Source: Panacagrimonas perspica
GTDB taxonomy: Bacteria > Pseudomonadota > Gammaproteobacteria > Nevskiales > Nevskiaceae
Assembly (NCBI RefSeq): GCF_004364935.1
Contig: NZ_SOBT01000008.1
Coordinates: 2,173,534 to 2,237,533 of the forward strand
Reading direction: 5' to 3'
DNA: 64,000 bases
Positions within the stretch are counted from its first letter, which is position 1, and the number at the start of each line of letters is the position of its first letter. The position numbers were made by a program, and so were the translations under genes. The notes under the pieces are model-generated. The model ran no database searches and was not told the origin of the DNA. It saw nothing but the letters and a program-made list of their open reading frames with translations. Shown here piece by piece: positions 27,802-37,417 of this stretch.

Positions 27802-29257
27802 GATCGCGCGCCTCGTTGTCCTGATGCTCGCGTTGAGTTGCGCGAACGCGAACGCCGGTCCGGTCGTCATCGGATCCAAGGCGTTCACCGAGTCCGTGAT
27901 CCTGGGCGAGCTGGCCACGCAGATGCTTCGAAACGGCGGCATCGAGGCCCGGCACCAGCGGGAGCTCGGCGGCACGGCCGTGCTCTGGAGCAGCCTGCGC
28001 CGCGGAGACCTCAGCTGCTACGCCGAGTACACCGGAACGCTGCGTGCCGAGATCTACGCGCGCGAGGCGGCCGGCACGGACGCCCAACTGGCGGCACTGC
28101 TGCAGCGCGACGCCATCTGGGCATCGCCACCCATCGGCTTCAACGACACCTATGTGCTGGGCATGCGCAAGGCAGCGGCGCAGAAGCTGTCGGTGATGCG
28201 CATGTCGGATCTGGTTTCGCATCCGGGGCTGCGCCTGGCTTTCAGCAACGAGTTTCTCGATCGCGCCGACGGCTGGCCGGGACTTCGTGCGGCCTACGGA
28301 CTGCCGCAGGCCGACGTACGCGGCATGGACCACGATCTGGCCTATCGCGCGCTCGCCGCAGGATCGATCGACGTCACGGATCTGTATTCGACCGACGCGG
28401 AAATCGCGTACTACGACCTGGTCACGCTGCAGGACGACCGGCATTACTTCCCGGCTTACGATGCGTTGTTCCTGTGCCGCGCCGATGTGGCGCCGGACGT
28501 GCGCAAGGTCTTCGAGCAACTCGCCGGCACGATCGACGCCCCCACGATGGCGCGGCTCAACGCCCAGGCCAAGCTCGATCACGTCCCCGAAGCCAAGGTG
28601 GCCCAGGCCTTCATCCGCGACGCCCTGGGCGTCGAGTCGCGCATCGCGAAGGACTCTCGATCGGCGCGGCTGCTGCGGCGCACGCTCGAGCACCTGTCCA
28701 TGGTGGGGCTGTCGCTGCTCGCGGCGGTGCCCTTCGCCGTCGCGCTGGGCGTGCTGGCGTTTCGCCGTCCCCGGCTGAGCCGGCCGATCTTCGCGGTAGC
28801 GGACGTGCTGCAGACCATCCCGGCGCTCGCGCTGCTGGTATTCCTCATCCCGTGGCTCGGGATCGGATACGCGCCGGCCGTCACGGCGCTGTTCGTCTAC
28901 AGCCTGCTGCCGATCCTGCGCAACACGCACGCCGGCCTTGCCGACATCCCGCAGGACCTGCGCGACTCGGCAGACGCGTTGGGTCTTTCGAGCAGGGCCA
29001 GGCTGCGCTTCATCGAGATGCCGTTGGCAGCGCGCTCCATTCTCGCCGGCATCAAGACGGCAGCCGTCATCAACGTCGGCACCGCCACGCTGGGCGCATT
29101 GATCGGCGCGGGGGGATACGGGCAATCGATCCTCACCGGCATCCGTCTGGACGACCACGCGCTGATTCTCGAAGGCGCGGTGCCAGCCGCGCTGCTCGCG
29201 CTCGCCGTGCAATGGGCGTTCGGCATGCTCGAACGACGATGGGTCCGGGTGCACTGA
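27794..29257 (+). CDS. Fused substrate-binding protein and permease of OpuC/EgtU-type ABC importer
   Basis: 487-aa protein. A cleavable signal peptide (to about residue 21, ANANA) leads into a QAT-family binding domain (VVIGSKAFTESVILGELAT; later STDAEIAYYDLVTLQDDRHY; about 22-290). The permease domain (about 300-485) follows, with five or so membrane segments and the EAA-like loop DSADALGLSSRARLRFIEMP. Known EgtU and OpuA fusions have permease first and binding domain last; here the order is reversed, with the binding domain exported ahead of TM1. It starts 8 bp inside the ATPase gene, so the two form one operon next to egtBD. Confidence 0.88.
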   Translation: MTRIARLVVLMLALSCANANAGPVVIGSKAFTESVILGELATQMLRNGGIEARHQRELGGTAVLWSSLRRGDLSCYAEYTGTLRAEIYAREAAGTDAQLAALLQRDAIWASPPIGFNDTYVLGMRKAAAQKLSVMRMSDLVSHPGLRLAFSNEFLDRADGWPGLRAAYGLPQADVRGMDHDLAYRALAAGSIDVTDLYSTDAEIAYYDLVTLQDDRHYFPAYDALFLCRADVAPDVRKVFEQLAGTIDAPTMARLNAQAKLDHVPEAKVAQAFIRDALGVESRIAKDSRSARLLRRTLEHLSMVGLSLLAAVPFAVALGVLAFRRPRLSRPIFAVADVLQTIPALALLVFLIPWLGIGYAPAVTALFVYSLLPILRNTHAGLADIPQDLRDSADALGLSSRARLRFIEMPLAARSILAGIKTAAVINVGTATLGALIGAGGYGQSILTGIRLDDHALILEGAVPAALLALAVQWAFGMLERRWVRVH

Positions 29258-29375
29258 GGCGGCTGCTCCAGCCGCCGGTGGTCTGTCCGTCGCGGCGCAG
29301 CGTCAGCAGCGTCAGCAGCGGCCGCCGCTTCACGGCCGTCTGCGCGCGTCCGTCAGCGGACGTATCGGCAGGCCG

Positions 29376-30254
29376 TCACTTCCGGATCTCGTCCCTGCCC
29401 AGCTTGCGGCGAATCAGCGACCGCTCGCCGGTACTGCCGCGATTGACGCCCACCACGCCCTTGGCGAGCGTGTTGCCCGGCGCGCTCGCCAGCTGCGCGC
29501 CTGCCGCCGTGAGCCCGCCATCGACCGCGATGTCGGTACCCGTCATGAACCGTGATCCGTCGCTGCACAGGAAAGCGATGACATCCGCCAGGTCACGCGG
29601 CTCGCCGCGATCGGGCCACGGCTGGAGGGCCGACAGGTCCGGCCCGGCGCCGCCACCGAGCGCCAACGGCGTGCGGATGAAGCCGGGGCACACCGCGTCG
29701 ACGCGAATCCGGTGGGCCGCCAGTTCCAGCGAGACACTGCGCGTGAAGTTGATCACCGCCGCCTTGGCGCTCGAATAGGCGACCGGCCCGCCGCCGCCGT
29801 AGAGCCCGGCAACGGAGCCGACGTTGACGATCGCCCCACCTTCCCCACGCGCGATCATGGCGCGGGCGCCGTGCTTGACGCCCAGATACACGCCGCGCAC
29901 CAGCACGTGGAACGTGTAATCCCAATCGTCGACGTCGATCTCCGTGATCGGTCCGAAAGCGCCGCCCAGACCTGCGTTGTTCACCAGCTTGTCCAGCCGG
30001 CCGAACGTATCGACGGCGCGCGTCACGGCAGCGGCGATGTCCGCCTCTTCGGCGACGTTGGTGCGCACGAAGATCAGCCGGCCCTCGCGGCTCGGTCCGG
30101 AGAGTTCGGACAGCAGGCGTTCGCCGTTCTCTGCATTCAGGTCTGCGGCCACCACCGCATCGCCGTCTTCCAGCATGCGCTCGACGGTGGCGCGCCCGAT
30201 GCCGCTCGCACCGCCCGTCACCAGTGCGACCTTGCCGCTGTACGAATGAGGCAT
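29376..30254 (-). CDS. Short-chain dehydrogenase/reductase with C-terminal extension
   Basis: 292-aa classical SDR with TGGASGIG (about 14-21), NNAG, catalytic Ser in NVGSVAG and Y-SSA-K. The C-terminal end after DGGLTAAGAQ runs about 35 residues longer than usual (basic, RRKLGRDEIRK), with no known function. GGGAGAA lies about 8 nt before the ATG at 30254. It stands alone; the substrate is probably an alcohol or ketone but cannot be named. Confidence 0.88.
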   Translation of the reverse strand: MPHSYSGKVALVTGGASGIGRATVERMLEDGDAVVAADLNAENGERLLSELSGPSREGRLIFVRTNVAEEADIAAAVTRAVDTFGRLDKLVNNAGLGGAFGPITEIDVDDWDYTFHVLVRGVYLGVKHGARAMIARGEGGAIVNVGSVAGLYGGGGPVAYSSAKAAVINFTRSVSLELAAHRIRVDAVCPGFIRTPLALGGGAGPDLSALQPWPDRGEPRDLADVIAFLCSDGSRFMTGTDIAVDGGLTAAGAQLASAPGNTLAKGVVGVNRGSTGERSLIRRKLGRDEIRK

Positions 30255-30507
30255 CGCCTGTTCTCCCGATGGGTACGGAGCGCCCCTCAACGAGCGCAGG
30301 CCGCGATGGTCGCGCGTTCTTCGGCCGACCGCGACCGGTGGTGATTCCTGGCCATCGTGCAGATCGGGGCCCGAAGGCGGACCACCGCAGTTCCGGAACA
30401 GCGGCGTTGAACGCCATCCGGCCAGACCGAGGAACTCGTCGAGCGATCAGAACTCGAACCCTGCACGACGATCGTCGTGCTTCGATTCGAACCATCCGAG
30501 GTTCCGC

Positions 30508-31281
30508 ATGCCGGGTATCCACGACTCCGCAGAACAGGGCTACGCGCTCGGCGCCGCCACCTACCAGCAGGGCCGGCCGGATTATCCCGCCGCGATCGTC
30601 GACTGGCTGCGCTCGAGCCTCGGGCTGATCGCCGGCCGCACGGTGTGCGACCTGGGCGCGGGTACCGGAAAATTCCTGCCGTTCCTGGCCGCAACGGGTG
30701 CCGACATCATCGCCGTGGAACCCGTTCGCGAGATGCGGGAAAAGCTTCAGGCCGCTCACCCGGGCGCAGTCGCGCTCGAAGGATCGGCCGAAGCGATTCC
30801 GCTCGGCGACGCGTCGGTGGACGCGGTGATCTGCGCGCAGGCCTTCCACTGGTTCGCCAACGCCACCGCGCTCGGCGAGATCCATCGGGTGCTGCGGCCG
30901 GGCGGCCGGCTCGGACTGGTCTGGAACGTCCGCGACGAGAGCCTCGACTGGGTCGCCGCGCTGTCGAAGATCATCGATCGACACCAAGGCGATGCGCCGC
31001 GCTTCGTGAGTGGCGCCTGGCGACGGCCCTTCGGGACGACGACGATGTTTTCGCCGTTGCGCGAGCAGCGCTTTGCGTACCGGCATGTCGGGCCGCCGCA
31101 CCGGGTGATCGTCGATCGCTCGCTGTCGGTAAGTTTCATTGCGGCGCTGCCGCCGAGCGAACGATCCCGGGTCGAGCGGCAGGTGGGCGCGCTGATCGCG
31201 TCGACACCGGCCCTGGCGGGCAAGGACGAGGTCGCGTTCCCCTACGTCACGATGGCGTATTCGGGCGTTCGCCTGGGCTGA
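30508..31281 (+). CDS. Class I SAM-dependent methyltransferase
   Basis: 257-aa protein of the Methyltransf_11 type: SAM motif VCDLGAGTGKFLPFL (about 45-60), acidic loop IAVEP, motif DAVICAQAFHWF and post-motif EIHRVLRPGGRLGLVWN. The closest pattern is the group of yeast-like trans-aconitate or small-molecule methyltransferases (HWF motif). Substrate unknown. Divergent from the SDR at 29376. Confidence 0.85.
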   Translation: MPGIHDSAEQGYALGAATYQQGRPDYPAAIVDWLRSSLGLIAGRTVCDLGAGTGKFLPFLAATGADIIAVEPVREMREKLQAAHPGAVALEGSAEAIPLGDASVDAVICAQAFHWFANATALGEIHRVLRPGGRLGLVWNVRDESLDWVAALSKIIDRHQGDAPRFVSGAWRRPFGTTTMFSPLREQRFAYRHVGPPHRVIVDRSLSVSFIAALPPSERSRVERQVGALIASTPALAGKDEVAFPYVTMAYSGVRLG

Positions 31282-31480
31282 TCCGGGGCGTCGCCGTGAT
31301 CGGCATGCCCGCACGGCCGGGCATCGCCGCCCGTGTTTTTCAGCGCCCGACGGCGCGTGCCGGAGCAGCACGCGTCTGGCGCAATCCTTCCCTCGGAATA
31401 CGGCAGCAAGAACCGGAGTGAGCGGCCCGGCTCGCGATCGCAGACTGGTCGCACCTTCACCACCGCGAACGTTTTTTGCC

Positions 31481-32176
31481 ATGACCGCATCCAACATCAA
31501 GACCATCAGTGTCGAACCGGCGATCCTCTACTGGGGCACGCCCGTCGTCCTGATCAGCACGACCAACGAAGACGGCACCTCGAACATTGCGCCAATGTCC
31601 TCGGCGTTCTGGCTCGGGTGGCGCTGCATCCTGGGGCTGGACGCCAGCTCGAAGAACACCGAGAACCTGATGCGAACCGGCGAGTGCGTGCTCAACCTGC
31701 CCTCACCGGCCCAGGTCGAGCATGTCGATCGGCTGGCGCGTCGGACCGGAAGCGATCCCGTCCCCGCTGCGAAGGTGATGCGCAACTACACCCACGAAAA
31801 GAACAAGTGGGAAATCTCGGGCCTCACGCAGGCGCCAAGCGAGACGGTCAAGCCGCCTCGCGCACTGGAATGCCCGGTCCAGATGGAAGCGGTGCTGTCG
31901 GCCACGAACGGATTCATGGCGGACGATCCCATGTGGAAGGTCGGGATCAAGGTGTTCGAGGTCCGCATCCAGCGCGTGCACGTGCACCCCGAATTGCTGA
32001 TGCAGGGCACGAACGACCGCATCGACCCCGACAAGTGGGGGCCCCTGATCATGAAGTTCCAGAAGTTCTACAGCTGCACGACCGAGCAGGTTCATTCGTC
32101 CCGCCTGGGCGAGATTCCGGAGGCGACCTACCTGAGCCCCGACGTCGGGCGGGCACGCGCGGCGGCCAAGGCCTAG
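31481..32176 (+). CDS. Flavin reductase-like (DIM6/NTAB) FMN-binding protein
   Basis: 231-aa split-barrel flavin-binding protein with ILYWGTPVVLISTTNEDGTSN and NIAPMSSAFWLGW near the start and KNTENLMRTGECVLNLPS further on, as in the flavin reductase/DIM6-NTAB family. It may donate reduced flavin to an oxygenase or act on a small aromatic. The ATG at 31481 fits the family start; an upstream in-frame start at 31418 adds an unrelated tail. Confidence 0.85.
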   Translation: MTASNIKTISVEPAILYWGTPVVLISTTNEDGTSNIAPMSSAFWLGWRCILGLDASSKNTENLMRTGECVLNLPSPAQVEHVDRLARRTGSDPVPAAKVMRNYTHEKNKWEISGLTQAPSETVKPPRALECPVQMEAVLSATNGFMADDPMWKVGIKVFEVRIQRVHVHPELLMQGTNDRIDPDKWGPLIMKFQKFYSCTTEQVHSSRLGEIPEATYLSPDVGRARAAAKA

Positions 32177-32320
32177 CGCGCTGCCGCCCACTGCGCGGCC
32201 GGAGCGATGCCGGCCGCGCACAGCGGCGCCTGTTCATGATCTGCGCGACGGCGAATCCTATCGGGCGCCGCAACCTGCAACGGAGCGTCAGGTTGCAATC
32301 GGGCCGCGCTGTGTGAACCT

Positions 32321-35251
32321 ATGGCGCAGGGCCAGTGCTCCGCCGGTGAGGCGAACAGTCGATTGTCGAACGCAGACATCACCACCTGGGAACGGATCCT
32401 CCAGACCGAGACATCACCGGTCTGCGCCTTCGATCTGGAGTATCGCCTCACCGCGTTCAACCAGGCGCACAGCGACGGCTTCTTCGGCATCTACGCCTAT
32501 CGCGTGAAGGTCGGCGACGTGTTCCCCGACCTGTTCCGCGCGGAGGACCAGGCCAGGGTGATGCGCGGGTTCATGACCCGTGCGCTGGCGGGCGAGCGCT
32601 TCGACGTGGTCCAGGACTTCGGCGACCCCGACCTGTCCAAGCCCTTCTGGCAGATCTCGTACACGCCGCTGCGCGACGCCGCCGGCAAGATCGTCGGTGC
32701 CTTTCACCGTGCGCAGGACATCAGCGCGCGGCTGCGCACCGAAGCCGAACTGGCCGCGGCGCGGCAGGTCATCGAGCAGACCAACGCAGTCGACCGCAAG
32801 CTGCGGCGCGCGCTTCGGGATCTGGACGACCAGCTGCGCGACGTGGCGGATCCGACGGCGATCGCGCGGGTGGCCGGGAAAGCCGTCGGAATCGCGCTCG
32901 AGGTCGGGTCCGCCAGCTTCGGCACGATGCGGGACGACGGCGAGACGCTGGAGGTCGCAGACGACTGGACGGCAGCAGGTGCGCCCAGCCTCGTGGGCGC
33001 GCACTGGCTGCCGCATTACGGAACGCCGCTGGACGTGCTGCGACGCGGCGACGACGTGGTCTTCGACGACGTCGACGCAACCGGGCTGCACTCGCTCAAT
33101 GCGGCGGCCTGCCGGGCAGTCGGGGCGCGATCCGGGGTGAATGTCCCGGTCATGGAGGCCGGTCGCTTCGTCGCCATGTTCTTCGTGGTGGCCCCGCTGC
33201 CGCGAAGCTGGTCGCGACTGGAGCTGGATTTCATCCGCAATGTCGCCGAACGCACTCGCGCGCATGTGGAACGGCGCCGCGCCGAGTCGGCGTTGCGCGA
33301 AGCCAACGCCTCGCTCGAGCGGCGCATCGAGCAGGCGCTGGCCGAACGCGAATCGCGCTTCCGGTTCCTGGCCGAGGCACTGCCGATCGGCATCCTGGCC
33401 GCGACGCCGGACAGTCGATTCGATTTCGCGAACACCTGGATCCAGCAGGAGCTGGGCTTCCGGCTCGACGACATCCAGATGGCGAGCTGGTCGCAGATCC
33501 TGCACCCGGACGACATGGAAATGGTGCATCAACGCTGGGCCGAGATGGCGTCGGGCGGCCCGCCTGCGCAGATGGAGTACCGCCAGCGCTCGCGTGACGG
33601 CGAGTACCGCTGGTATCAGACCCGCGCGGTGCTGATGAAGGATGCGCAGCAGCGCCCGGTGCGCATCTTTGCCGGCGTGATGGATATCGAGGAGCTGATC
33701 CGCGCCCGGCAAACGGCGGAAGAGGCGACGCGGGCCAAGAGCAGTTTCCTGTCGACGATGAGCCACGAGATCCGCACGCCGATGAATGCGGTGATCGGCA
33801 TGACGAGCCTGCTGCAGGACACGCCGCTGAGTGCGGAACAGCACGACTTCGTCAGGACCATCCGCAGCAGTGGCGATCACCTGCTGGCATTGATCAACGA
33901 CATTCTGGATTTCTCCCGGATCGAATCCGGGACGATGACCTTGGAGCGACAACCCTTCAGCCTGCGCGAGTCCCTGGAGACGGCGATGGACCTGGTCGCG
34001 CCGCGCGCCTCGTCCAAGCACCTGGAACTGCTGCTGCAGGTGGAATACGGCGTACCCAAACGCGTCGTCGGCGACGTTGGACGCCTGCGCCAGGTGCTGA
34101 TCAATCTGCTGGCGAACGCCATCAAGTTCACCGAGTCCGGAGAGGTGGCGCTGAGCGTCCGGGCCGATCCCCGCAGCGACGGCCATCACGACCTGCAGTT
34201 CTCGGTACGCGACACCGGCATCGGCATCGCGCCGCACCACATGGAGCGCCTCTTCAGCGCGTTCTCGCAGGCCGACGCCTCGATCGCGCGCCGCTACGGC
34301 GGCAGCGGCCTGGGCCTGGCGATCTGCCGCCGTCTGGTGAGCATGATGGACGGTCGCATCTGGGCCGAGAGCGAGGCCGGTTGCGGCAGCCAGTTTCATT
34401 TCACGGTGCGGCTCGGTGTCGATGCGCAGGCGGACCCTGCGCCCGATCCCGCTCCGACCGGCCTGGCGGGCCGCCGGATCCTGGTGGTGGACGACAACGC
34501 CAGCCATCGCGCGATCATCGAGGGCTTCCTCGGCCGCTGGGGCGTCGAAGCCGTGCTGTCCCCCTCGCCGCGCGACGCGCTGAACCGGTTATGGCGAGGC
34601 GAGTCGTTCGATCTTGCGCTGCTCGACTACTACATGCCCGAGATCGACGGCGCGCAGCTCGCCGCGTCGATCCATGCCTTGACCGCGTACCGGACGCTTC
34701 CGCTGATCCTGTTGAGTTCGATGGCGCCTGGCGACGCCTTGGGCGAGTTCGTGACGCGACTGACCAAGCCGGTCAAACCGTCCCAGCTGTTCGAGGCGAT
34801 CAGCGATGTGCTCCATCACGCGCAACGGCAGCCGCGCAGCGGTACCGTCACCAGCGAGCTGCCCGGACATCGGCGTCCGCTGAAGCTGCTGGTGGCTGAA
34901 GACAACACGACCAACCAGAAGGTCGTGGGCTTGCTGCTTCGCAAGCTGGGCTACGAGGCCGACTTCGTCGCGGATGGCCAGGAGGCGCTGCTGGCGGTCG
35001 AGCGTCGTCCCTACGATGCGGTGCTGATGGACGTCCAGATGCCACAGATGGATGGCCTGCAAGCAACCCGCGAGATTCGGCGGCGATGGGGCGATGCACA
35101 TCGGCCTCGGATCGTGGGCCTGACTGCGAATGCGATGACGGAGGATCGGCTGATGTGCCTCGACGCCGGCATGGATGATTTCCTCAGCAAGCCGGTGACA
35201 TTGGACAAGCTGGACGAGGCGCTGAGGCGCTGCGAGCCGAGGCTCGAATAA
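32321..35251 (+). CDS. Hybrid sensor histidine kinase (PAS-GAF-PAS-HisKA-HATPase-REC-REC)
   Basis: 976-aa cytosolic hybrid kinase. PAS 1 (about 20-135), GAF (about 165-320), coiled linker, PAS 2 (about 345-465), HisKA with H-box FLSTMSHEIRTPMN (about 480-545) and HATPase with N, G1 and G2 boxes (LINLLANAIKF, DTGIGI, GGSGLGLAI). Two receiver domains follow (LVVDDN...LLDYYMP...TKPVK and LVAEDN...LMDVQMP...SKPV), with phospho-acceptor Asp and Lys present in both. No membrane segment and no HPt domain, so phosphotransfer partners lie elsewhere. Its signal is unknown; the next gene encodes a globin, which may hint at O2 or NO (inference). Confidence 0.9.
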   Translation: MAQGQCSAGEANSRLSNADITTWERILQTETSPVCAFDLEYRLTAFNQAHSDGFFGIYAYRVKVGDVFPDLFRAEDQARVMRGFMTRALAGERFDVVQDFGDPDLSKPFWQISYTPLRDAAGKIVGAFHRAQDISARLRTEAELAAARQVIEQTNAVDRKLRRALRDLDDQLRDVADPTAIARVAGKAVGIALEVGSASFGTMRDDGETLEVADDWTAAGAPSLVGAHWLPHYGTPLDVLRRGDDVVFDDVDATGLHSLNAAACRAVGARSGVNVPVMEAGRFVAMFFVVAPLPRSWSRLELDFIRNVAERTRAHVERRRAESALREANASLERRIEQALAERESRFRFLAEALPIGILAATPDSRFDFANTWIQQELGFRLDDIQMASWSQILHPDDMEMVHQRWAEMASGGPPAQMEYRQRSRDGEYRWYQTRAVLMKDAQQRPVRIFAGVMDIEELIRARQTAEEATRAKSSFLSTMSHEIRTPMNAVIGMTSLLQDTPLSAEQHDFVRTIRSSGDHLLALINDILDFSRIESGTMTLERQPFSLRESLETAMDLVAPRASSKHLELLLQVEYGVPKRVVGDVGRLRQVLINLLANAIKFTESGEVALSVRADPRSDGHHDLQFSVRDTGIGIAPHHMERLFSAFSQADASIARRYGGSGLGLAICRRLVSMMDGRIWAESEAGCGSQFHFTVRLGVDAQADPAPDPAPTGLAGRRILVVDDNASHRAIIEGFLGRWGVEAVLSPSPRDALNRLWRGESFDLALLDYYMPEIDGAQLAASIHALTAYRTLPLILLSSMAPGDALGEFVTRLTKPVKPSQLFEAISDVLHHAQRQPRSGTVTSELPGHRRPLKLLVAEDNTTNQKVVGLLLRKLGYEADFVADGQEALLAVERRPYDAVLMDVQMPQMDGLQATREIRRRWGDAHRPRIVGLTANAMTEDRLMCLDAGMDDFLSKPVTLDKLDEALRRCEPRLE

Positions 35252-35261
35252 GCGCAGACCG

Positions 35262-35651
35262 TCAGGCAGGCGCCACGTTTCGCATCCAGTCCGCGGTGGG
35301 CTGGAGTGCGGTCAGCAGGTGATCCCGCAGCGCGGGATCGAGCCCCACATCCGACATCGCGCCGGCCATGCACGCAAGCCACTGGTCCCGCTCGGACTCG
35401 CCGATGGCGAACGGAAGATGCCTCGCCCGCAGTCGCGGATGACCGAAGCGGCTGACGAAGTGGTCCGGTCCACCGGTCCATCCGCACAAGAACCAGAACA
35501 GCTTGTCGCGGGAGCCCGCGAGCGAGGGCGGATGAAGTGCGCGAATGACGCGATACGCCGCGTCAGCTTCCATGCGGTCGTAGAAAGCATCCACGAGCCG
35601 GCGCAGTCCCTCTTCGCCCTCGAGCGCCTCGAACATCGATTGGCTGGTCAT
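35262..35651 (-). CDS. glbO: Group II truncated hemoglobin
   Basis: 129-aa globin of the TrHbO class with FWFLCGWTGGPDHFV. The proximal-His segment GHPRLRARHLPFAIG is typical of group II, and the G8 Trp is in RDQWLACM. Group II globins bind O2 and NO and protect terminal oxidases or oxygenases. It is convergent with the hybrid kinase, their stops only 10 bp apart. Confidence 0.93.
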   Translation of the reverse strand: MTSQSMFEALEGEEGLRRLVDAFYDRMEADAAYRVIRALHPPSLAGSRDKLFWFLCGWTGGPDHFVSRFGHPRLRARHLPFAIGESERDQWLACMAGAMSDVGLDPALRDHLLTALQPTADWMRNVAPA

Positions 35652-35845
35652 CCGACGACTATAAGGCGCGGCCCCCCGACCGTCTTCCCGGCGGCGACTT
35701 CAGCAGCCCGTTCACGAACTGCCGCTCCCCGGAAAACCCCACCCCATCCTGTTGACGCCGGAGATCGGCGGAGTGCGAGGCAGGCACATCCGCACCTCGC
35801 CGCATCACGTTGGCCCGATGACACGACGCGTGTTGCGGGGGGCGC

Positions 35846-36457
35846 TCAGACTGCCGCGCCGCCGCTGTCCACATCGTCCTGCAGATGCTGGATGCAGTGC
35901 AGGCGCTGGATCTTCCACGGCGGCGCAGCTTCGATCCAGGTCAGCGCCGTGTTGTGCCACCGCTCAGGCGCCACCGCGCCCGCGCCCAGGCACAGGTGAC
36001 GTTCGATCAGCGCATGGCAAACCAGACCGTGGGTGACGACCAGCAGGCTGCCCGGTACGCGTGCAGCCAGCTGCGTCACGCGCGTCCACGCTCGCCCGAC
36101 GCGCTCGTGAAAATCCGCCACGGTCTCGCCGTTCGGCGGCGCGTAGTCGATGGCGAACGGGTCCACTCGCAGTTCGGCATACGGCGTTCCGCGCAGGTCG
36201 CCGAAGTCGCGTTCCCGCAACAACGGATCCGTCGTGAGGGGCACACCGGTGCGCGCGGCGATCGGCGCCGCGGTCTCGAGCGCGCGCGCCATGTCACTGC
36301 AAAGGATGTGCGCGATGCCGCATTCGGCGATCCGGCCCGCCAATCGCTCCGCCTGCTGCCGGCCCGTCGCGGACAGGCGCGCATCGGGGAACTGGACGAC
36401 GCGCGCCGCATTCGAGTCGGTTTCGCCATGACGCACCAGCAGAATCGGCGACGTCAT
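35846..36457 (-). CDS. Histidine phosphatase (phosphoglycerate mutase-like)
   Basis: 203-aa branch 1 histidine phosphatase. The catalytic RHGE is in LLVRHGETDSN, the acid is in LLRERDFGDLRG, and the second His is in VVTHGLVCHALIER. GpmB/CobC-like size; substrate unknown. Its ATG (36457) overlaps the stop of the upstream gene (ATGA), so both are translated from one message. A longer frame to 36988 is rejected because it covers that gene. Confidence 0.88.
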   Translation of the reverse strand: MTSPILLVRHGETDSNAARVVQFPDARLSATGRQQAERLAGRIAECGIAHILCSDMARALETAAPIAARTGVPLTTDPLLRERDFGDLRGTPYAELRVDPFAIDYAPPNGETVADFHERVGRAWTRVTQLAARVPGSLLVVTHGLVCHALIERHLCLGAGAVAPERWHNTALTWIEAAPPWKIQRLHCIQHLQDDVDSGGAAV

Positions 36458-37026
36458 GGCTGCGGCTCTCGCACGAAGCCGAGCGCGGCCGGCGCATCGC
36501 GATCGTCGAGGCGTTCGACCGGCAGGCTTTGCCCGCCGATGGACAGGCGCAAGCGCGTTGCGCTGCCGCCAGGAGTTGCAAGCGCCGCGAGCAGGCAGTC
36601 CTCGACGTCGGACCCATCGTCCGCGTGCAGGTGTGCGAGCACCCCATCCAGATCGTTGGAGTCGACGCCACCCGCGCCGTGCTCGGTCGCGATCAGGAGC
36701 GACCCCTCCTCGTCGAGATACGCCGACCGCAGCTGCTCCACCGGACGGCCGTTGTGCGTCATCAGCAAATCGCCCTCGCCCCGGCGCAGCACGAACGGCA
36801 TCCACTCGAGATTCATGTAACCGCGCTGCGGACCGTTCTGGAAGAACCAGCAGCCGCGCGCATCTGCCGCGTAGTTGGCGCCAATGGTTTCGACGATCTG
36901 CGGACGACTGATCGTCTCGCCGCGAATACGCCAGCGGCCGCGACGGTCGAGCGACAGCCACCCGTAAAGCGCCGGGACGTTCGGCCACTTGTCGAGCGCG
37001 CGTTCGACCCAGGATTCAAAGGGCAT
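36454..37026 (-). CDS. Conserved proteobacterial protein of unknown function coupled to histidine phosphatase
   Basis: 190-aa soluble protein. It starts MPFESWVERALDKWPNVPAL and includes GYMNLEWMPFVLRRGEGDLL. The pattern is that of a DUF family I recognise as a frequent neighbour in proteobacterial genomes but cannot number with certainty. No known catalytic motif stands out. Stop and start overlap the next gene by 4 bp, indicating shared regulation. Confidence 0.75.
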   Translation of the reverse strand: MPFESWVERALDKWPNVPALYGWLSLDRRGRWRIRGETISRPQIVETIGANYAADARGCWFFQNGPQRGYMNLEWMPFVLRRGEGDLLMTHNGRPVEQLRSAYLDEEGSLLIATEHGAGGVDSNDLDGVLAHLHADDGSDVEDCLLAALATPGGSATRLRLSIGGQSLPVERLDDRDAPAALGFVREPQP

Positions 37027-37417
37027 GTGGCGATGCTATGCCACCCGTGGGTGGGCGGGAAGGCGGGTTGTTGATGACTCGGGGCATCGACGGGCGATGG
37101 CGGCGATGTGCCAGGAGCAGCTGCACGCTAGTGACTGCTCTGCGGCACCAGATTTTTCCCACACCACGCTCAAGCTCGCTCAGCAACACGCTGGAGCAGA
37201 CGCGTGAACGTCGGATTCCGATTCTTGGTGTCCCTTACCTTTGCCCTAGTTCTGGTAAGCCTTCCCCGGAAGGAATGAATCGGCTCTCGGTTGTCACCTT
37301 CATTCGGTCGCTCGTCATTTTTCTCTTCTGGCAACTCACAGGCCGGCCCGCAAGTTTCGCGACAGACTCGATTGCTAGTTTGGCTCCGATGACGACCAGC
37401 CATCCGGAGCAACTGCC
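37027..37417. other. Intergenic region upstream of the TonB-receptor operon
   Basis: 391 bp without a convincing gene. It contains the perfect palindrome CCTTCC-CC-GGAAGG at 37260-37273, about 145 bp before the receptor ATG, which could be an operator or a weak hairpin. The base composition is visibly less GC-rich than the upstream genes, marking the start of a compositionally different segment. Confidence 0.45.
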
